This document shows positions 20,942-30,375 of a DNA stretch of 64,000 nucleotides, one piece after another. Numbering within the stretch: position 1 is the first letter of the stretch; each line of letters starts with the position of its first letter. The DNA lies in contig NZ_CP106951.1 in assembly GCF_030419005.1 (NCBI RefSeq), positions 5,391,963 through 5,455,962 of the forward strand. Reading direction: 5' to 3'. Both the position numbers and the translations under genes were made by a program. The notes under the pieces are model-generated. The model was given only the letters and a program-made list of their open reading frames with translations. It had not been told where the DNA came from and did not search any database. This stretch comes from Eleftheria terrae (lineage in GTDB: Bacteria; Pseudomonadota; Gammaproteobacteria; Burkholderiales; Burkholderiaceae_C).

Positions 20942-20957
20942 GTCGCCGGGCGCCGCC

Positions 20958-21635
20958 ATGCAGACCGCTCTCATCGCCACCGGCCTCCTGATGGGCCTGG
21001 CCGGCAGCCCCCACTGCATCGCCATGTGCGGCGCCGCCAGCGGTGGCCTGGGTTGCACCGCTTCGCGCCTGACCTCCTTCCAGCTCGGCCGGCTGGCGGG
21101 CTACACGCTGTTCGGTGCGCTGACCGCATCGTCAGCGCGTGCCCTGCAATGGGGCGCGTCTGAACTCGCCGTGCTGCGCCCCTTCTGGGCCATGTTCCAC
21201 GTTGCCGTCGTGCTGCTCGGGCTCAACCTGCTGTGGCTGGGCCGGCAGCCCGGCTGGCTGGACCGCCTGGCGCAGCAGGTGTGGCAGCGCCTGCGGCACG
21301 CCACCCTGGGCCTCGACACCCGTCACTGGCCGGCGCTGGCCGGCCTCTTGTGGGCGCTGCTGCCTTGCGGGCTGCTGTACTCGGCCTTGATGGTGGCGGC
21401 GCTGGCCTCCGATCCCTGGCAGGGCGGGGCGGTCATGCTGGCCTTTGCAGCCGGCTCGGGCGCGGGCCTTCACCTGGGACCCGTGCTGTGGCGTCGCTGG
21501 CGGGCCGCGTCGCCGGCTGCGCGGTCCGGTGGCTGGGCCATCCGTGCTGGCGGCGCGGCGCTGGCGGCCACCTCGGTCTGGGCCCTGGGCCACGGGCTGT
21601 TTTCGGGGCGGCCGCTCGCCGCGTTCTGCGCTTGA
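20958..21635 (+). CDS. SafE/TauE-like (UreH-related) membrane protein
   Basis: 225 residues with about six membrane helices. The N-terminal motif MGLAGSPHCIAMCGAASGG, with its paired cysteines, and the central LLPCGLLYSALMVA are typical of the sulfite-exporter TauE/SafE-like family often found in cbb3 loci. In those loci it is thought to act in copper handling or cytochrome biogenesis, related to the DsbD/CcdA membrane fold. The ATG follows the hemN stop by 16 bp, so the two are probably one unit. The transported species is unknown. Confidence 0.82.
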   Translation: MQTALIATGLLMGLAGSPHCIAMCGAASGGLGCTASRLTSFQLGRLAGYTLFGALTASSARALQWGASELAVLRPFWAMFHVAVVLLGLNLLWLGRQPGWLDRLAQQVWQRLRHATLGLDTRHWPALAGLLWALLPCGLLYSALMVAALASDPWQGGAVMLAFAAGSGAGLHLGPVLWRRWRAASPAARSGGWAIRAGGAALAATSVWALGHGLFSGRPLAAFCA

Positions 21636-21765
21636 GCCCGCAGCGCTGGCGCCGGCCGGCCACCGCTCCATAAGCAAGGTTGTGCAAGTCCGCTGACAGC
21701 TGTGCTGCCTTAGAATCGCCGGTCACACAAGATTTCTCTAACCCGTTCGCGCGGAGCTTTCTCAC

Positions 21766-23019
21766 ATGTACCAGCACATCAAGGTGCCCGAGGGTGGGCA
21801 GAAGATCACCGTCAATCAGGACTTCTCGCTCAACGTTCCCGACCAACCGATCATTCCGTACATCGAGGGGGACGGCACCGGTTTCGACATCACGCCCGTG
21901 ATGATCAAGGTGGTGGACGCCGCTGTGGCGAAGTCCTATGGCGGCAAGCGCAAGATCCACTGGATGGAGATCTACGCGGGCGAGAAGTCGACCAAGGTCT
22001 ACGGCCCCGACGTCTGGCTGCCTGAAGAGACGCTGCAGGTCCTCAAGGACTACGTCGTCTCCATCAAGGGCCCCCTCACCACCCCGGTGGGCGGCGGCAT
22101 CCGTTCGCTGAACGTGGCGCTGCGCCAGGAACTCGACCTGTATGTCTGCCTGCGTCCGGTGCGCTACTTCAAGGGCGTGCCGTCGCCGGTGAAGGAGCCG
22201 CACAAGACCGACATGGTGATCTTCCGCGAGAACTCGGAAGACATCTACGCCGGCATCGAATACGAAGCCGAAAGCGACAAGGCGAAGAAGCTGATCGACT
22301 TCCTGATCAAGGAATTCGGCGTCAAGAAGATCCGCTTCCCGGAAAGCTCGGGCATCGGCATCAAGCCGGTCTCGCGCGAAGGCACCGAACGCTTGGTGCG
22401 CAAGGCCATCCAGTACGCCATCGACAACGACAAGCCGTCCGTCACGCTGGTGCACAAGGGCAACATCATGAAGTTCACCGAAGGTGGCTTCCGTGACTGG
22501 GGCTACGCCCTGGCCCAGAAGGAGTTCGGCGCCGAGCTGATCGACGGCGGCCCATGGTGCAAGTTCAAGAACCCGAAGACCGGCAAGGAAATCGTGGTCA
22601 AGGACGCCATCGCCGACGCCTTCCTGCAGCAGATCCTGCTGCGTCCGGCCGAATACTCGGTGATTGCCACGCTGAACCTGAACGGCGACTACATTTCTGA
22701 CGCCCTCGCTGCGCAGGTCGGCGGCATCGGCATCGCTCCGGGCGCCAACCTGTCCGACTCTGTCGCGATGTTCGAAGCCACCCATGGCACCGCGCCGAAG
22801 TACGCTGGCAAGGACTATGTCAACCCCGGTTCCGAGATCCTGTCTGCCGAAATGATGCTGCGCCACATGGGCTGGACCGAAGCCGCCGACCTCATCATCA
22901 GCTCGATGGAAAAGTCCATCCTGAGCAAGAAGGTCACCTACGACTTCGCCCGCCTGCTGGACGGTGCTACGCAAGTGAGTTGCTCCGGCTTCGGTCAGGT
23001 GATGATCGACAACATGTGA
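21766..23019 (+). CDS. icd: Isocitrate dehydrogenase (NADP+)
   Basis: 417 residues, the standard length of the bacterial homodimeric enzyme. It decarboxylates isocitrate to 2-oxoglutarate in the citric acid cycle. Signatures include [17 protein letters not shown], the substrate-binding serine segment [48 protein letters not shown] and [26 protein letters not shown] terminator lies 22 bp after the stop. Confidence 0.98.
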   Translation: MYQHIKVPEGGQKITVNQDFSLNVPDQPIIPYIEGDGTGFDITPVMIKVVDAAVAKSYGGKRKIHWMEIYAGEKSTKVYGPDVWLPEETLQVLKDYVVSIKGPLTTPVGGGIRSLNVALRQELDLYVCLRPVRYFKGVPSPVKEPHKTDMVIFRENSEDIYAGIEYEAESDKAKKLIDFLIKEFGVKKIRFPESSGIGIKPVSREGTERLVRKAIQYAIDNDKPSVTLVHKGNIMKFTEGGFRDWGYALAQKEFGAELIDGGPWCKFKNPKTGKEIVVKDAIADAFLQQILLRPAEYSVIATLNLNGDYISDALAAQVGGIGIAPGANLSDSVAMFEATHGTAPKYAGKDYVNPGSEILSAEMMLRHMGWTEAADLIISSMEKSILSKKVTYDFARLLDGATQVSCSGFGQVMIDNM

Positions 23020-23040
23020 TCCGCCTGCGGATCTCATGCC

Positions 23041-23065
23041 AAAGCCCGCACCCGCGGGCTTTTTT
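23041..23065 (+). terminator. Rho-independent terminator of icd
   Basis: Stem AAGCCCGC/GCGGGCTT with a 4-base loop, followed by a run of six Ts. Confidence 0.9.
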
Positions 23066-23126
23066 GTTGCCCGCCGGAAAGTGCCAACGCTCCCGTCCCG
23101 TCCCGGCACCCGGCGGCGAGCCACGC

Positions 23127-23189
23127 TCACCCGCTGCGACGGCCCTTGATGAAAATGCGCAGGCCGCGACGCTCTCTGGCACGCAACAT
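23127..23189 (-). CDS. Possible 20-residue basic peptide next to heptamer array
   Basis: An ATG at 23189 is preceded by a strong Shine-Dalgarno AAGGAGT at ideal spacing and opens a 20-codon frame rich in Arg and Lys (starts MLRARERRG, ends KGRRSG) that stops at TGA. The 7-bp repeat array begins directly upstream of the ribosome site. There is no homology evidence. It could be a small protein, a leader peptide or chance. It is recorded because the initiation signal is unusually good for otherwise empty DNA. Confidence 0.25.
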   Translation of the reverse strand: MLRARERRGLRIFIKGRRSG

Positions 23190-23201
23190 CGATACTCCTT
23201 C

Positions 23202-23253
23202 GGGCGACGGGCGACGGGCGACGGGCGACGGGCGACGGGCGACGGGCGACGGG
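23202..23253. repeat. Tandem heptamer array (GGGCGAC)
   Basis: Seven perfect copies of GGGCGAC and a partial eighth, 52 bp, in the non-coding region between icd and csp. The 7-bp period is not a multiple of three, so copy-number changes would shift any reading frame crossing it. Confidence 0.95.
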
Positions 23254-23547
23254 CCTCGCCGTGCAGCGGATGCGGCCGGCTAGGAGGGAGGGGCATGGCA
23301 CCTCCCCTCTGCCGCCTGCAGCAGAGCCAGCCGTCCACCGTGGTCAGCAGCTACAGACCGCCTGGCCAACTCCTCGAGCACGACTGCCTGTCTTTGGTGC
23401 TCCACAGATGACGCGCCATATTGCACGCACCACCGGCTCCGGTGCAGACGTCGGATCGGCGTCCATTCCGCCTCCAGGCGGCCGTACCTACCCAGAAGCT
23501 CAGCAAGACCTCTGGGCAGCGATGGCGAGTGCGGCGTCCAAGAGCGC
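23254..23547. other. Non-coding stretch between heptamer array and csp terminator
   Basis: About 290 bp with no supported gene. A GGGAGG...CCTCCC inverted repeat lies near 23285-23305. Short open frames here have no ribosome sites or recognisable protein features. Confidence 0.55.
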
Positions 23548-23574
23548 AAAAGCCCGCGCGGAGCGGGCTTTTTT
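23548..23574. terminator. Bidirectional terminator downstream of csp
   Basis: Stem GCCCGC/GCGGGC flanked by AAAA on one side and TTTTTT on the other. It would work on both strands. The minus-strand csp gene ends 46 bp away and is the likely user. Confidence 0.8.
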
Positions 23575-23619
23575 CATGCCGGACCAACCTGCGTTCCGGA
23601 ATGAACTGATACTTGGAAC

Positions 23620-23901
23620 CTAGTCAGCGTAAGCTGCAGTCCCTGGCTCTGATGTGGACGGAGGACGCGCTCCCCGTTCGCCGCGAGGCGCTCGGGGTTC
23701 AAGCAACTGAATGTTTTGAGCGAGCTTGCCTTTGGGACCTTGCACCAGATCGAAAGTGACCTTCGATCCCTGTTTCAGGGTCCTGAAACCATCCATCTGA
23801 ATGGCTGAGAAATGAGCGAAGACGTCTTCTCCGCCTTCTTCTGGTTCAATAAAGCCAAAGCCCTTAGCGTCATTGAACCACTTGACGATGCCAATACCCA
23901 T
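23620..23901 (-). CDS. Cold-shock domain protein with C-terminal extension
   Basis: 93 residues from the ATG at 23901 (GAGGAATCA upstream). The cold-shock domain covers 1-68: [28 protein letters not shown] carries both RNA-binding motifs (KGFGFI and VFAHF), ending [14 protein letters not shown]. Usual CspA-type proteins are about 67-70 residues. This one has some 25 more residues, rich in Pro, Arg, Gly and Ser. It probably acts as an RNA chaperone. It is divergent from clpS. Confidence 0.92.
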   Translation of the reverse strand: MGIGIVKWFNDAKGFGFIEPEEGGEDVFAHFSAIQMDGFRTLKQGSKVTFDLVQGPKGKLAQNIQLLEPRAPRGERGARPPSTSEPGTAAYAD

Positions 23902-24082
23902 TGATTCCTCCCCGGGCACTTCCTTTTCTCAAAGCATTCTCGGCGGCGCATGGGGGCATGTCAAGGACGAGAAATGCCAGCTGGTCAGCGTTTGTGACGA
24001 AGCGATGGCACTTGACCTTTTGTGACTCGTCACCAATTGCTGAACCTGAAATCCACCTGGTTCAACTCGATAGAATCGATTC

Positions 24083-24448
24083 ATGCCCAGCGACAGTCCC
24101 TCCCTTCCCAACCCTCCGCAGCCGCCCAACCAGCCCTCGCTGCCTGATGAGGGAGAGGGAACTGTCATCCTGGAAAGACAGTCATCCAAGGTGGAGCCAC
24201 CGAGGCTGTATCAGGTGGTCATGCTGAACGACGACTACACGCCGATGGAATTTGTGGTGATGGTGCTGCAGCAGTTCTTCCACCGCGATCTCGAGACCGC
24301 GACGCAGATCATGCTGAAGATTCATCACGAGGGCCGCGGCGTCTGTGGCGTATACACCAAGGACGTTGCCGCGACCAAGGTGGAAATGGTGCTTGCCGCC
24401 GCGCGCCGCGCGGGGCATCCTTTGCAGTGCATTATGGAGGCCGCATGA
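24083..24448 (+). CDS. clpS: ATP-dependent Clp protease adaptor ClpS
   Basis: 121 residues. It delivers N-degron substrates to ClpAP. The core from about residue 38 has [28 protein letters not shown], then [23 protein letters not shown] with the binding-pocket residues of the family. The N-terminal 35 residues are a flexible Pro/Ser-rich tail. The stop overlaps the clpA start as ATGA, so translation is coupled. Confidence 0.97.
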   Translation: MPSDSPSLPNPPQPPNQPSLPDEGEGTVILERQSSKVEPPRLYQVVMLNDDYTPMEFVVMVLQQFFHRDLETATQIMLKIHHEGRGVCGVYTKDVAATKVEMVLAAARRAGHPLQCIMEAA

Positions 24449-26748
24449 TTGCCCAGGAACTTGAAGTCAGCCTGCACATGGCGTTCGTCGAGGCGCGCCA
24501 GCAGCGCCACGAGTTCATCACCGTGGAACACCTGCTGCTGGCCTTGCTCGACAACCCGTCGGCCGCCGAGGTACTGCGGGCCTGTTCGGCCAACATTGAT
24601 GATTTGCGCAAGAGCTTGACGCATTTCATCAAGGAGAACACGCCGACGGTCGGCGGCAGCGATGAAGTGGACACTCAGCCGACGCTGGGTTTCCAGCGCG
24701 TGATCCAGCGCGCCATCATGCATGTGCAGTCGACCGGCAGTGGAAAGAAGGAAGTCACCGGCGCGAATGTGCTGGTGGCCATCTTCGGCGAGAAGGACTC
24801 GCATGCCGTGTACTACCTGCACCAGCAGGGCGTGACCCGGCTGGATGTCGTGAACTACATTGCGCACGGCATCAAGAAGTCCGACCCGCCGGAGCCGGCC
24901 AAGTCCAATGACGGCGCCAGCAACAATGAAGGCGAGAAGGACGAGGGCGAAGGCAAGGGCTCGCCGCTGGAGCAGTTCACCCAGAACCTCAATCAGATGG
25001 CGCGCGAAGGCAAGATCGATCCGCTGATCGGCCGCGAGCTCGAGGTCGAGCGCGTCATCCAGGTGCTCTGCCGCCGCCGCAAGAACAACCCGCTGCTGGT
25101 GGGCGAGGCCGGTGTCGGCAAGACCGCCATCGCGGAAGGCCTGGCCTGGCGCATTACCGAGGGCGATGTGCCCGAGGTGCTGGCCGACTCCACGGTCTAC
25201 GCGCTGGACATGGGTGCGCTGCTCGCTGGCACCAAGTACCGGGGCGACTTCGAGCAACGCCTGAAGGGTGTGCTCAAGGCCCTCAAGGACCAGCCGAACG
25301 CGGTGCTGTTCATCGACGAGATCCATACGCTGATCGGCGCAGGTGCCGCTTCCGGTGGCACCTTGGACGCCAGCAACCTGCTGAAGCCGGCGCTGAGTTC
25401 CGGCAACCTCAAGTGCATCGGTGCAACCACCTTCACCGAGTACCGCGGCATCTTCGAGAAGGATGCGGCCCTGTCTCGCCGCTTCCAGAAGATCGACGTG
25501 GTCGAGCCGTCGGTGGAGCAGACGGTGGAAATCCTGAAGGGCCTGAAGTCGCGCTTCGAGGAGCACCACAGCGTCAAGTACGCCCTGAATGCGCTGCAGG
25601 CGGCGGCGGAGCTGTCGGCCAAGTTCATCAACGACCGGCACTTGCCCGACAAGGCGATCGACGTCATCGACGAGGCCGGTGCAGCGCAACGCATCCTGCC
25701 CAAGAGCAAGCAGAAGAAGACGATCACCCGGCTGGAGGTCGAGGAGATCGTCGCGAAGATCGCGCGTATTCCGCCGGCCAGCGTCTCCAACGACGACCGG
25801 TCCAAGTTGAAGAACCTGGACCGCGACCTCAAGAGCGTGGTGTACGGTCAGGATGTGGCGATCGACGCCCTGGCGGCCGCCATCAAGATGGCGCGTTCCG
25901 GCCTGGGCAAGCCTGACAAGCCGATCGGCTCCTTCCTGTTCAGCGGTCCCACCGGTGTCGGCAAGACCGAAGTGGCAAAGCAGCTGGCCTACATCCTCGG
26001 CATCGAGCTGATCCGCTTCGACATGTCGGAGTACATGGAGCGCCATGCGGTCAGCCGCCTGATCGGCGCGCCTCCGGGGTATGTCGGCTTCGACCAGGGT
26101 GGCCTGCTGACCGAGGCGGTGACCAAGAAGCCGCATGCGGTGCTGCTGCTGGACGAGATCGAGAAGGCCCATCCGGACGTCTTCAACGTGCTGCTGCAGG
26201 TGATGGACCACGGCACGCTGACGGACAACAACGGCCGCAAGGCCGACTTCCGCAACGTCATCATCATCATGACGACGAATGCCGGGGCCGAAACCATGCA
26301 GAAGGCGGTGATCGGTTTCACCAACCACCGGGAGCAGGGCGACGAGATGGCCGACATCAAGCGGCTCTTCACGCCCGAATTCCGCAACCGGCTGGATGCG
26401 ACGGTCAGCTTCCGGGCGTTGGACGAGGAAATCATCCTGCGGGTGGTGGACAAGTTCCTGCTGCAGCTTGAAAGCCAGCTGGCCGAGAAGAAGGTGGAGG
26501 TGACCTTCGCCGACGTGCTGCGCAAGCACCTCGCGAAGAAGGGCTTCGATCCGCTGATGGGCGCCCGTCCGATGCAGCGCCTTATCCAGGACACCATCCG
26601 TCGGGCGCTGGCCGACGAACTGCTGTTCGGCCGCCTGGTCGACGGTGGTCGTCTGACGGTGGATCTCGACGAGAACGGCGAAGTGGTGCTCGATATCCAG
26701 CCGAACAAGAAGAGCGACAAGCCGAAGGCCGAGCCGGCGACGGCCTGA
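24445..26748 (+). CDS. clpA: ATP-dependent Clp protease ATP-binding subunit ClpA
   Basis: 767 residues. It is the unfoldase of ClpAP. Clp N-domain 1-140, a charged linker ([20 protein letters not shown] region), the first AAA+ domain with [13 protein letters not shown] and [14 protein letters not shown], and the second with [29 protein letters not shown] and the C-terminal D2-small domain. The IGL/IGF-type ClpP loop (AVIGFTNH) is visible. It is transcribed with clpS. Its 3' end has a strong terminator. Confidence 0.98.
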   Translation: MIAQELEVSLHMAFVEARQQRHEFITVEHLLLALLDNPSAAEVLRACSANIDDLRKSLTHFIKENTPTVGGSDEVDTQPTLGFQRVIQRAIMHVQSTGSGKKEVTGANVLVAIFGEKDSHAVYYLHQQGVTRLDVVNYIAHGIKKSDPPEPAKSNDGASNNEGEKDEGEGKGSPLEQFTQNLNQMAREGKIDPLIGRELEVERVIQVLCRRRKNNPLLVGEAGVGKTAIAEGLAWRITEGDVPEVLADSTVYALDMGALLAGTKYRGDFEQRLKGVLKALKDQPNAVLFIDEIHTLIGAGAASGGTLDASNLLKPALSSGNLKCIGATTFTEYRGIFEKDAALSRRFQKIDVVEPSVEQTVEILKGLKSRFEEHHSVKYALNALQAAAELSAKFINDRHLPDKAIDVIDEAGAAQRILPKSKQKKTITRLEVEEIVAKIARIPPASVSNDDRSKLKNLDRDLKSVVYGQDVAIDALAAAIKMARSGLGKPDKPIGSFLFSGPTGVGKTEVAKQLAYILGIELIRFDMSEYMERHAVSRLIGAPPGYVGFDQGGLLTEAVTKKPHAVLLLDEIEKAHPDVFNVLLQVMDHGTLTDNNGRKADFRNVIIIMTTNAGAETMQKAVIGFTNHREQGDEMADIKRLFTPEFRNRLDATVSFRALDEEIILRVVDKFLLQLESQLAEKKVEVTFADVLRKHLAKKGFDPLMGARPMQRLIQDTIRRALADELLFGRLVDGGRLTVDLDENGEVVLDIQPNKKSDKPKAEPATA

Positions 26749-26772
26749 AAGCCGCTGGCTGCGCGCCGCAAG

Positions 26773-26798
26773 AAAGGCCCCCGCGAGGGGGCCTTTTT
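26773..26798. terminator. Terminator between convergent clpA and mtfA
   Basis: Stem AAAGGCCCCC/GGGGGCCTTT with a GCGA loop and TTTTT on the plus strand. The minus strand has CCTTTCTT, so it may also stop mtfA transcripts. Confidence 0.85.
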
Positions 26799-26844
26799 CG
26801 TTCAGTCTGCCTGCGAGGCCCGCCTCCCAGGGCGCGCCTGCTGC

Positions 26845-27624
26845 TCAGTACGCTGCGGGGTCCTGCAGGAACAGCCCCTGCAGCTCGGTGTACAGCCGGG
26901 GATGCTCCAACCTGAATTCATCCGGGGCGACAAAAAACGCCTCGGCGGAAACGGCGAAGAACTCGTCCACCGCCTCGGCGGCATAGGGATCGAGGAACAC
27001 ATCTTCGCCGCGGTCCACCCGCGCGCAGAACCGCAGGTACTCGTCGTCGATCATGGCCGCCCAGGCGTCGCGCCGTGACCGCGGCGTGAGCGGCGGTACG
27101 CCGTCTGCCTCGCCATCCAGCAGGTCGATCTTGTGCACGAACTCGTGGATCACGACGTTGTAGCCGGGTTCGCCTGCTTCGTCGGCATGGGCGACGTCGT
27201 ACCAGGACAGCGTGACCGGCACGGCGCCGGCGGCCGTTTCACCGACCAGCACGTCTTCGTACTCGTGCACCACCCCGTGCTCATCCATCTCCTCGCGGCG
27301 GATCACCATCTGGTCGCTGTGAACCACGATGCCGACGAACCGGTCGTAGAGTGCCAGGCCGAGCTTCAGGATGGGCACGCAGGCTTGCGCGGCGATGGCC
27401 ACTGCCACTTCGTCGGTGATGACAAAGCCGCCTGCGCCGCTAAATTCCTTGTTTGCGAGGAAAAGGGTGGTCAGCCGGCGCAACTCAGCCAAGTCGGCCT
27501 CGGAGCGGCGTGCCAGGAAGGGATGGCAAGCGAGGGTGTACTGCCAGAGCAGGTCGGGAATCGCCCGCTCGCGGAGCACGCGTTCTTCCTGGCGCCGGCG
27601 CCAGCGATGCAGCCAGTCGAACAC
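26845..27624 (-). CDS. mtfA: MtfA-family zinc peptidase (M90)
   Basis: 259 residues from a GTG start. In E. coli MtfA binds the glucose repressor Mlc and has aminopeptidase activity. The zinc-site motif VVIHEFVHKIDLLDGEADG lies near 155-172, with the third ligand expected in the FFAVSAEAFFVAPDEF region. The N-terminal half has the family pattern ALCHPFLARRSEADLAELR and FLANKEFSGAGGFVITDEV. It begins 5 bp after lpxH on the same strand. Confidence 0.92.
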   Translation of the reverse strand: MFDWLHRWRRRQEERVLRERAIPDLLWQYTLACHPFLARRSEADLAELRRLTTLFLANKEFSGAGGFVITDEVAVAIAAQACVPILKLGLALYDRFVGIVVHSDQMVIRREEMDEHGVVHEYEDVLVGETAAGAVPVTLSWYDVAHADEAGEPGYNVVIHEFVHKIDLLDGEADGVPPLTPRSRRDAWAAMIDDEYLRFCARVDRGEDVFLDPYAAEAVDEFFAVSAEAFFVAPDEFRLEHPRLYTELQGLFLQDPAAY

Positions 27625-27629
27625 GGTGG

Positions 27630-28463
27630 TCAGCCGGCCCTTGCTGCAAGGTCGATGCGGGCCACCCTGCCGTCCACCCCGAGCCTGAGCACCTCGGCAC
27701 GCACCGGATGGCCCAATGCGGCATGGTCCAGATCCCAGTCGCTCAGCACGTGGCGGGTGTGGCCGGGCGACAGCGCGTGGCTGGCCGGCTTGTGGGTGTG
27801 GCCATGCACCAGCACGTGGGCCTGCGCCTCGTCGAGCCAGCGCAATGCGCAGGCGGTGTCGACATCGGCATAGGCTTCCGGGCCGCTGTCGCGCTTGCGC
27901 TGTTCACTGGCTTGCCTCAGTTGCGCTGCAATCTGACGCCGCTGGCCGAGTGGCTGGGCCAGGAACTGCCGCTGCCACTGCGGTGAACGCACCTGCAGGC
28001 GGAAGCGCTGGTAGTCGACGTCGGCGAGGCACAGGGCGTCGCCGTGGGTCAACAGGAACCGCTCGGTGCCGAATTCCAGCAGGGTGGGGTCGGGCAGGGC
28101 GTGCAGGCCGCAGCTTCGAAGGAAGGCCGGCCCGACGAGGAAATCGCGATTGCCGGCCATGAAGCCGATCCAGCGCCGCGACGCCGCCTCGCCCAGCCAG
28201 GTGGCGCATTCCTGCTCGAAGCCCTCGGCGGCGGCGTCGTCACCGACCCAGGCTTCGAACAGATCGCCAAGAATCAGCACCGCCTCGGCCGGTGTCTGCA
28301 GCAGGTGCTGCCGCAAGGCCGCTGCGGTGGCCGGCAAGTCCTGCTGCAGGTGCAGATCCGACAGGAGGTCCACACTCCGCCAGTGCGGCAGGGCCTGCAG
28401 GCGGTGCAGCCCGGGCAGGGGAGCGGAGGCGGGCCGATCGTCGGCAGTGCCCGAAGCGGTCAA
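27630..28463 (-). CDS. lpxH: UDP-2,3-diacylglucosamine diphosphatase
   Basis: 277 residues in the open frame. It makes lipid X in lipid A synthesis, peripherally at the inner membrane. Metallophosphatase motifs are LLSDLHLQQ, LGDLFEAWVGDD, FMAGNRDFLVG, LLTHGDALC and VHGHTHKP. The start is uncertain. A TTG at 28463 has GGAAG at fair spacing just after the ppiB stop; internal starts closer to the first motif would shorten the protein by about 30 residues. Confidence 0.93.
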   Translation of the reverse strand: MTASGTADDRPASAPLPGLHRLQALPHWRSVDLLSDLHLQQDLPATAAALRQHLLQTPAEAVLILGDLFEAWVGDDAAAEGFEQECATWLGEAASRRWIGFMAGNRDFLVGPAFLRSCGLHALPDPTLLEFGTERFLLTHGDALCLADVDYQRFRLQVRSPQWQRQFLAQPLGQRRQIAAQLRQASEQRKRDSGPEAYADVDTACALRWLDEAQAHVLVHGHTHKPASHALSPGHTRHVLSDWDLDHAALGHPVRAEVLRLGVDGRVARIDLAARAG

Positions 28464-28465
28464 GC

Positions 28466-28960
28466 TCAGACTTCCACGGCCTTGGTGATGACGACGTCGT
28501 CCAGCGGCACGTCGTCATGGAAGCCGCGGCGACCGGTCTTCACCGACTTGATCTTGTCCACCACCTCGGTGCCGCCGACCACCTTGCCGAACACCGCGTA
28601 ACCCCAGCCGGCGACGTTCTCGGCCTTGAAGTTGAGGAAGTCGTTGTTGGCCACGTTGATGAAGAACTGGGCGGTGGCCGAGTGCGGCGCCTGGGTGCGT
28701 GCCATGGCGACGGTGTAGGTGGTGTTCTTCAGGCCGTTGTTGGCCTCGTTCTGGATCGGCTCGTCGGTGGGCTTCTGCTGCATGCCCGGCTCGAAACCGC
28801 CGCCCTGGATCATGAAGCCGTCGATGACGCGGTGGAAGACCGTGTTGTCGTAGTGGCCCTTGCGCACATACGACAGGAAATTCTCGGTGCTCTTGGGCGC
28901 CTTTTCGGCGTCCAGTTCGATGGTGATCACCCCGTGATTGGTGTGCAGTTCAACCGCCAT
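28466..28960 (-). CDS. ppiB: Cytoplasmic peptidyl-prolyl cis-trans isomerase (cyclophilin B)
   Basis: 164 residues without a signal peptide. It catalyses proline isomerisation in the cytoplasm. Cyclophilin signature: [20 protein letters not shown], then [19 protein letters not shown] and [19 protein letters not shown]. The ATG at 28960 was preferred because GGAG lies eight bases upstream; an ATG two codons earlier overlaps the ppiA stop. It is the second of two adjacent cyclophilin genes, evidently from duplication, with the exported copy upstream. Confidence 0.95.
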   Translation of the reverse strand: MAVELHTNHGVITIELDAEKAPKSTENFLSYVRKGHYDNTVFHRVIDGFMIQGGGFEPGMQQKPTDEPIQNEANNGLKNTTYTVAMARTQAPHSATAQFFINVANNDFLNFKAENVAGWGYAVFGKVVGGTEVVDKIKSVKTGRRGFHDDVPLDDVVITKAVEV

Positions 28961-28962
28961 GT

Positions 28963-29535
28963 TCATTTCTCCACAGTGACTTGTTTGATGATGACCGGCT
29001 CCGTGGGCACGTCCTGGTGGACCATGCCCTGGGCGTCCTTCTTGTTGCCGGTGTGGGTGTTCTTGATCTTGTCGACCACGTCCATGCCGCTGACGACCTT
29101 GCCGAACACCGCATAGCCGTCGCGTCCGCCGCTGCCGTCGAGCGAGGCATTGTCCTTGACGTTGATGAAGAACTGCGCCGTCGCTGAATTCGGGTCCATC
29201 GTGCGGGCCATCGCAATGGTGCCGCGCTCGTTGTTCAAGCCGTTCCGGCTTTCCAGGGGGATGGGCGCCCGAGTGGGCTTCTGCTTCATATCGGGGGTGA
29301 AGCCACCGCCCTGGATCATGAAGCCGTCGATGACGCGGTGGAAGACGGTGCCGTCATAGTGACCGTCGCGAGCGTACTGGACGAAGTTGGCCACGGTCTT
29401 GGGGGCTTTGGCGGCGTCGAGCTTGAGGACGATGTCACCCATCGAGGTGCTCATCTTGACCGTCTGGGCGTGCACACTGCCAAGCGCGCCAATCGTCAGT
29501 GCGAGGCCGGCCGCGGCGATCCGGAAAATTGTCAT
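28963..29535 (-). CDS. ppiA: Periplasmic peptidyl-prolyl cis-trans isomerase (cyclophilin A)
   Basis: 190 residues. An N-terminal signal peptide ([19 protein letters not shown], cleavage after VHA) directs it to the periplasm. Cyclophilin motifs are [20 protein letters not shown] and [25 protein letters not shown] lies before the ATG at 29535. The gene overlaps the possible early start of ppiB, so the two are co-transcribed. Confidence 0.95.
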   Translation of the reverse strand: MTIFRIAAAGLALTIGALGSVHAQTVKMSTSMGDIVLKLDAAKAPKTVANFVQYARDGHYDGTVFHRVIDGFMIQGGGFTPDMKQKPTRAPIPLESRNGLNNERGTIAMARTMDPNSATAQFFINVKDNASLDGSGGRDGYAVFGKVVSGMDVVDKIKNTHTGNKKDAQGMVHQDVPTEPVIIKQVTVEK

Positions 29536-29605
29536 CCAATCACTCCTTCTGAGAGAAACCGACATTCTGTACCGGCCGAGCCGGTGGTCCGGTGCGCGCT
29601 GTGTT

Positions 29606-30169
29606 TCAGCGCCGCTCGGGGAGGGGCGACGCCAGCAACCGGCGCGTCAGCGCCAGCTTCTCACCGAGGAGCCGGTTCTGGCCGTCGAGGTCGAGGGCGC
29701 GAGTGTAGGCCTCGGCCGCCAAGGCCGCATAGGTGTCGGCCAGGTTCTCGTGGGCGGCGGCATAGCCGGGACGGTTGCGCACCGCCATTTCGAAGGCAGC
29801 GCGCGCCCGGTCGTACTGCTTCTCGGCGGCATAGAGCACGCCCAGGTTGTTGTAGGGCTCGGCCAGGTGGGGATGGTCGTGGATCAGCGCGAGGTAGTGC
29901 TCGATGGCTTCCGGGGTGCGTTGCTGCTCGCCGAGCAGGACCGCCTTCAGGAAGCGCAATTCCACGCTGGCGGGCTGCTTGGTGAGCGCCTGCTCGAGCT
30001 TGAGCATGGCCTCGGGCATCTTGCCGGCACGCAACAGCTGTTGCACTTCGGCAGCGTTCTGGCCCCAGGTCGGCCCACAGGAGAGGGCCAGTGCCATCAG
30101 CAGCACACCTCCGGCGAGCAGCGAGTGTCCCGCTGCTTGCGGGCCTCGGGGCGGCGGTCGAGAATGCAT
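29606..30169 (-). CDS. Exported tetratricopeptide repeat protein
   Basis: 187 residues from the ATG at 30169. A signal peptide or membrane anchor ([16 protein letters not shown]) is followed by about three TPR units: [51 protein letters not shown], and [29 protein letters not shown]. TPRs mediate protein contacts and no enzymatic domain is seen. The cysteine in ALSCG might be a lipobox, which would make it a lipoprotein. It lies upstream of ppiA on the same strand. Confidence 0.82.
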   Translation of the reverse strand: MHSRPPPRGPQAAGHSLLAGGVLLMALALSCGPTWGQNAAEVQQLLRAGKMPEAMLKLEQALTKQPASVELRFLKAVLLGEQQRTPEAIEHYLALIHDHPHLAEPYNNLGVLYAAEKQYDRARAAFEMAVRNRPGYAAAHENLADTYAALAAEAYTRALDLDGQNRLLGEKLALTRRLLASPLPERR

Positions 30170-30195
30170 GGACGAGCCTCTGGCAGGGCAACGGC

Positions 30196-30213
30196 TACAA
30201 TCCCGTGATTGTA
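30196..30213. promoter_or_regulatory. Overlapping divergent -10 elements between the TPR gene and cysS
   Basis: TACAAT-CCCGTG-ATTGTA is an 18-bp inverted repeat made of a -10-like hexamer on each strand, six bases apart. The left-facing one lies 39 bp before the TPR start codon and the right-facing one 175 bp before cysS. The -35 regions are weak. Confidence 0.4.
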
Positions 30214-30375
30214 CCGCCCTGCTGCGGCCATCTTCCCTCAAACCCGCATGCAGACAGACCCGGCGCCGTGTTGAAATCTCTTTCGACCGCTATTGCGCTG
30301 GTGCGCCGGGTGCGCGCCTGCCGTCGTTGACGACGGCTTCCGTGTTTCCTTGGCGACTCGTTCGCAGCTTCGCTC

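Noticed and set aside
24325..26529. Long open frame antisense to clpS and clpA
   Set aside because: Low-complexity Gln/His/Leu-rich translation typical of the opposite strand of GC-rich genes.
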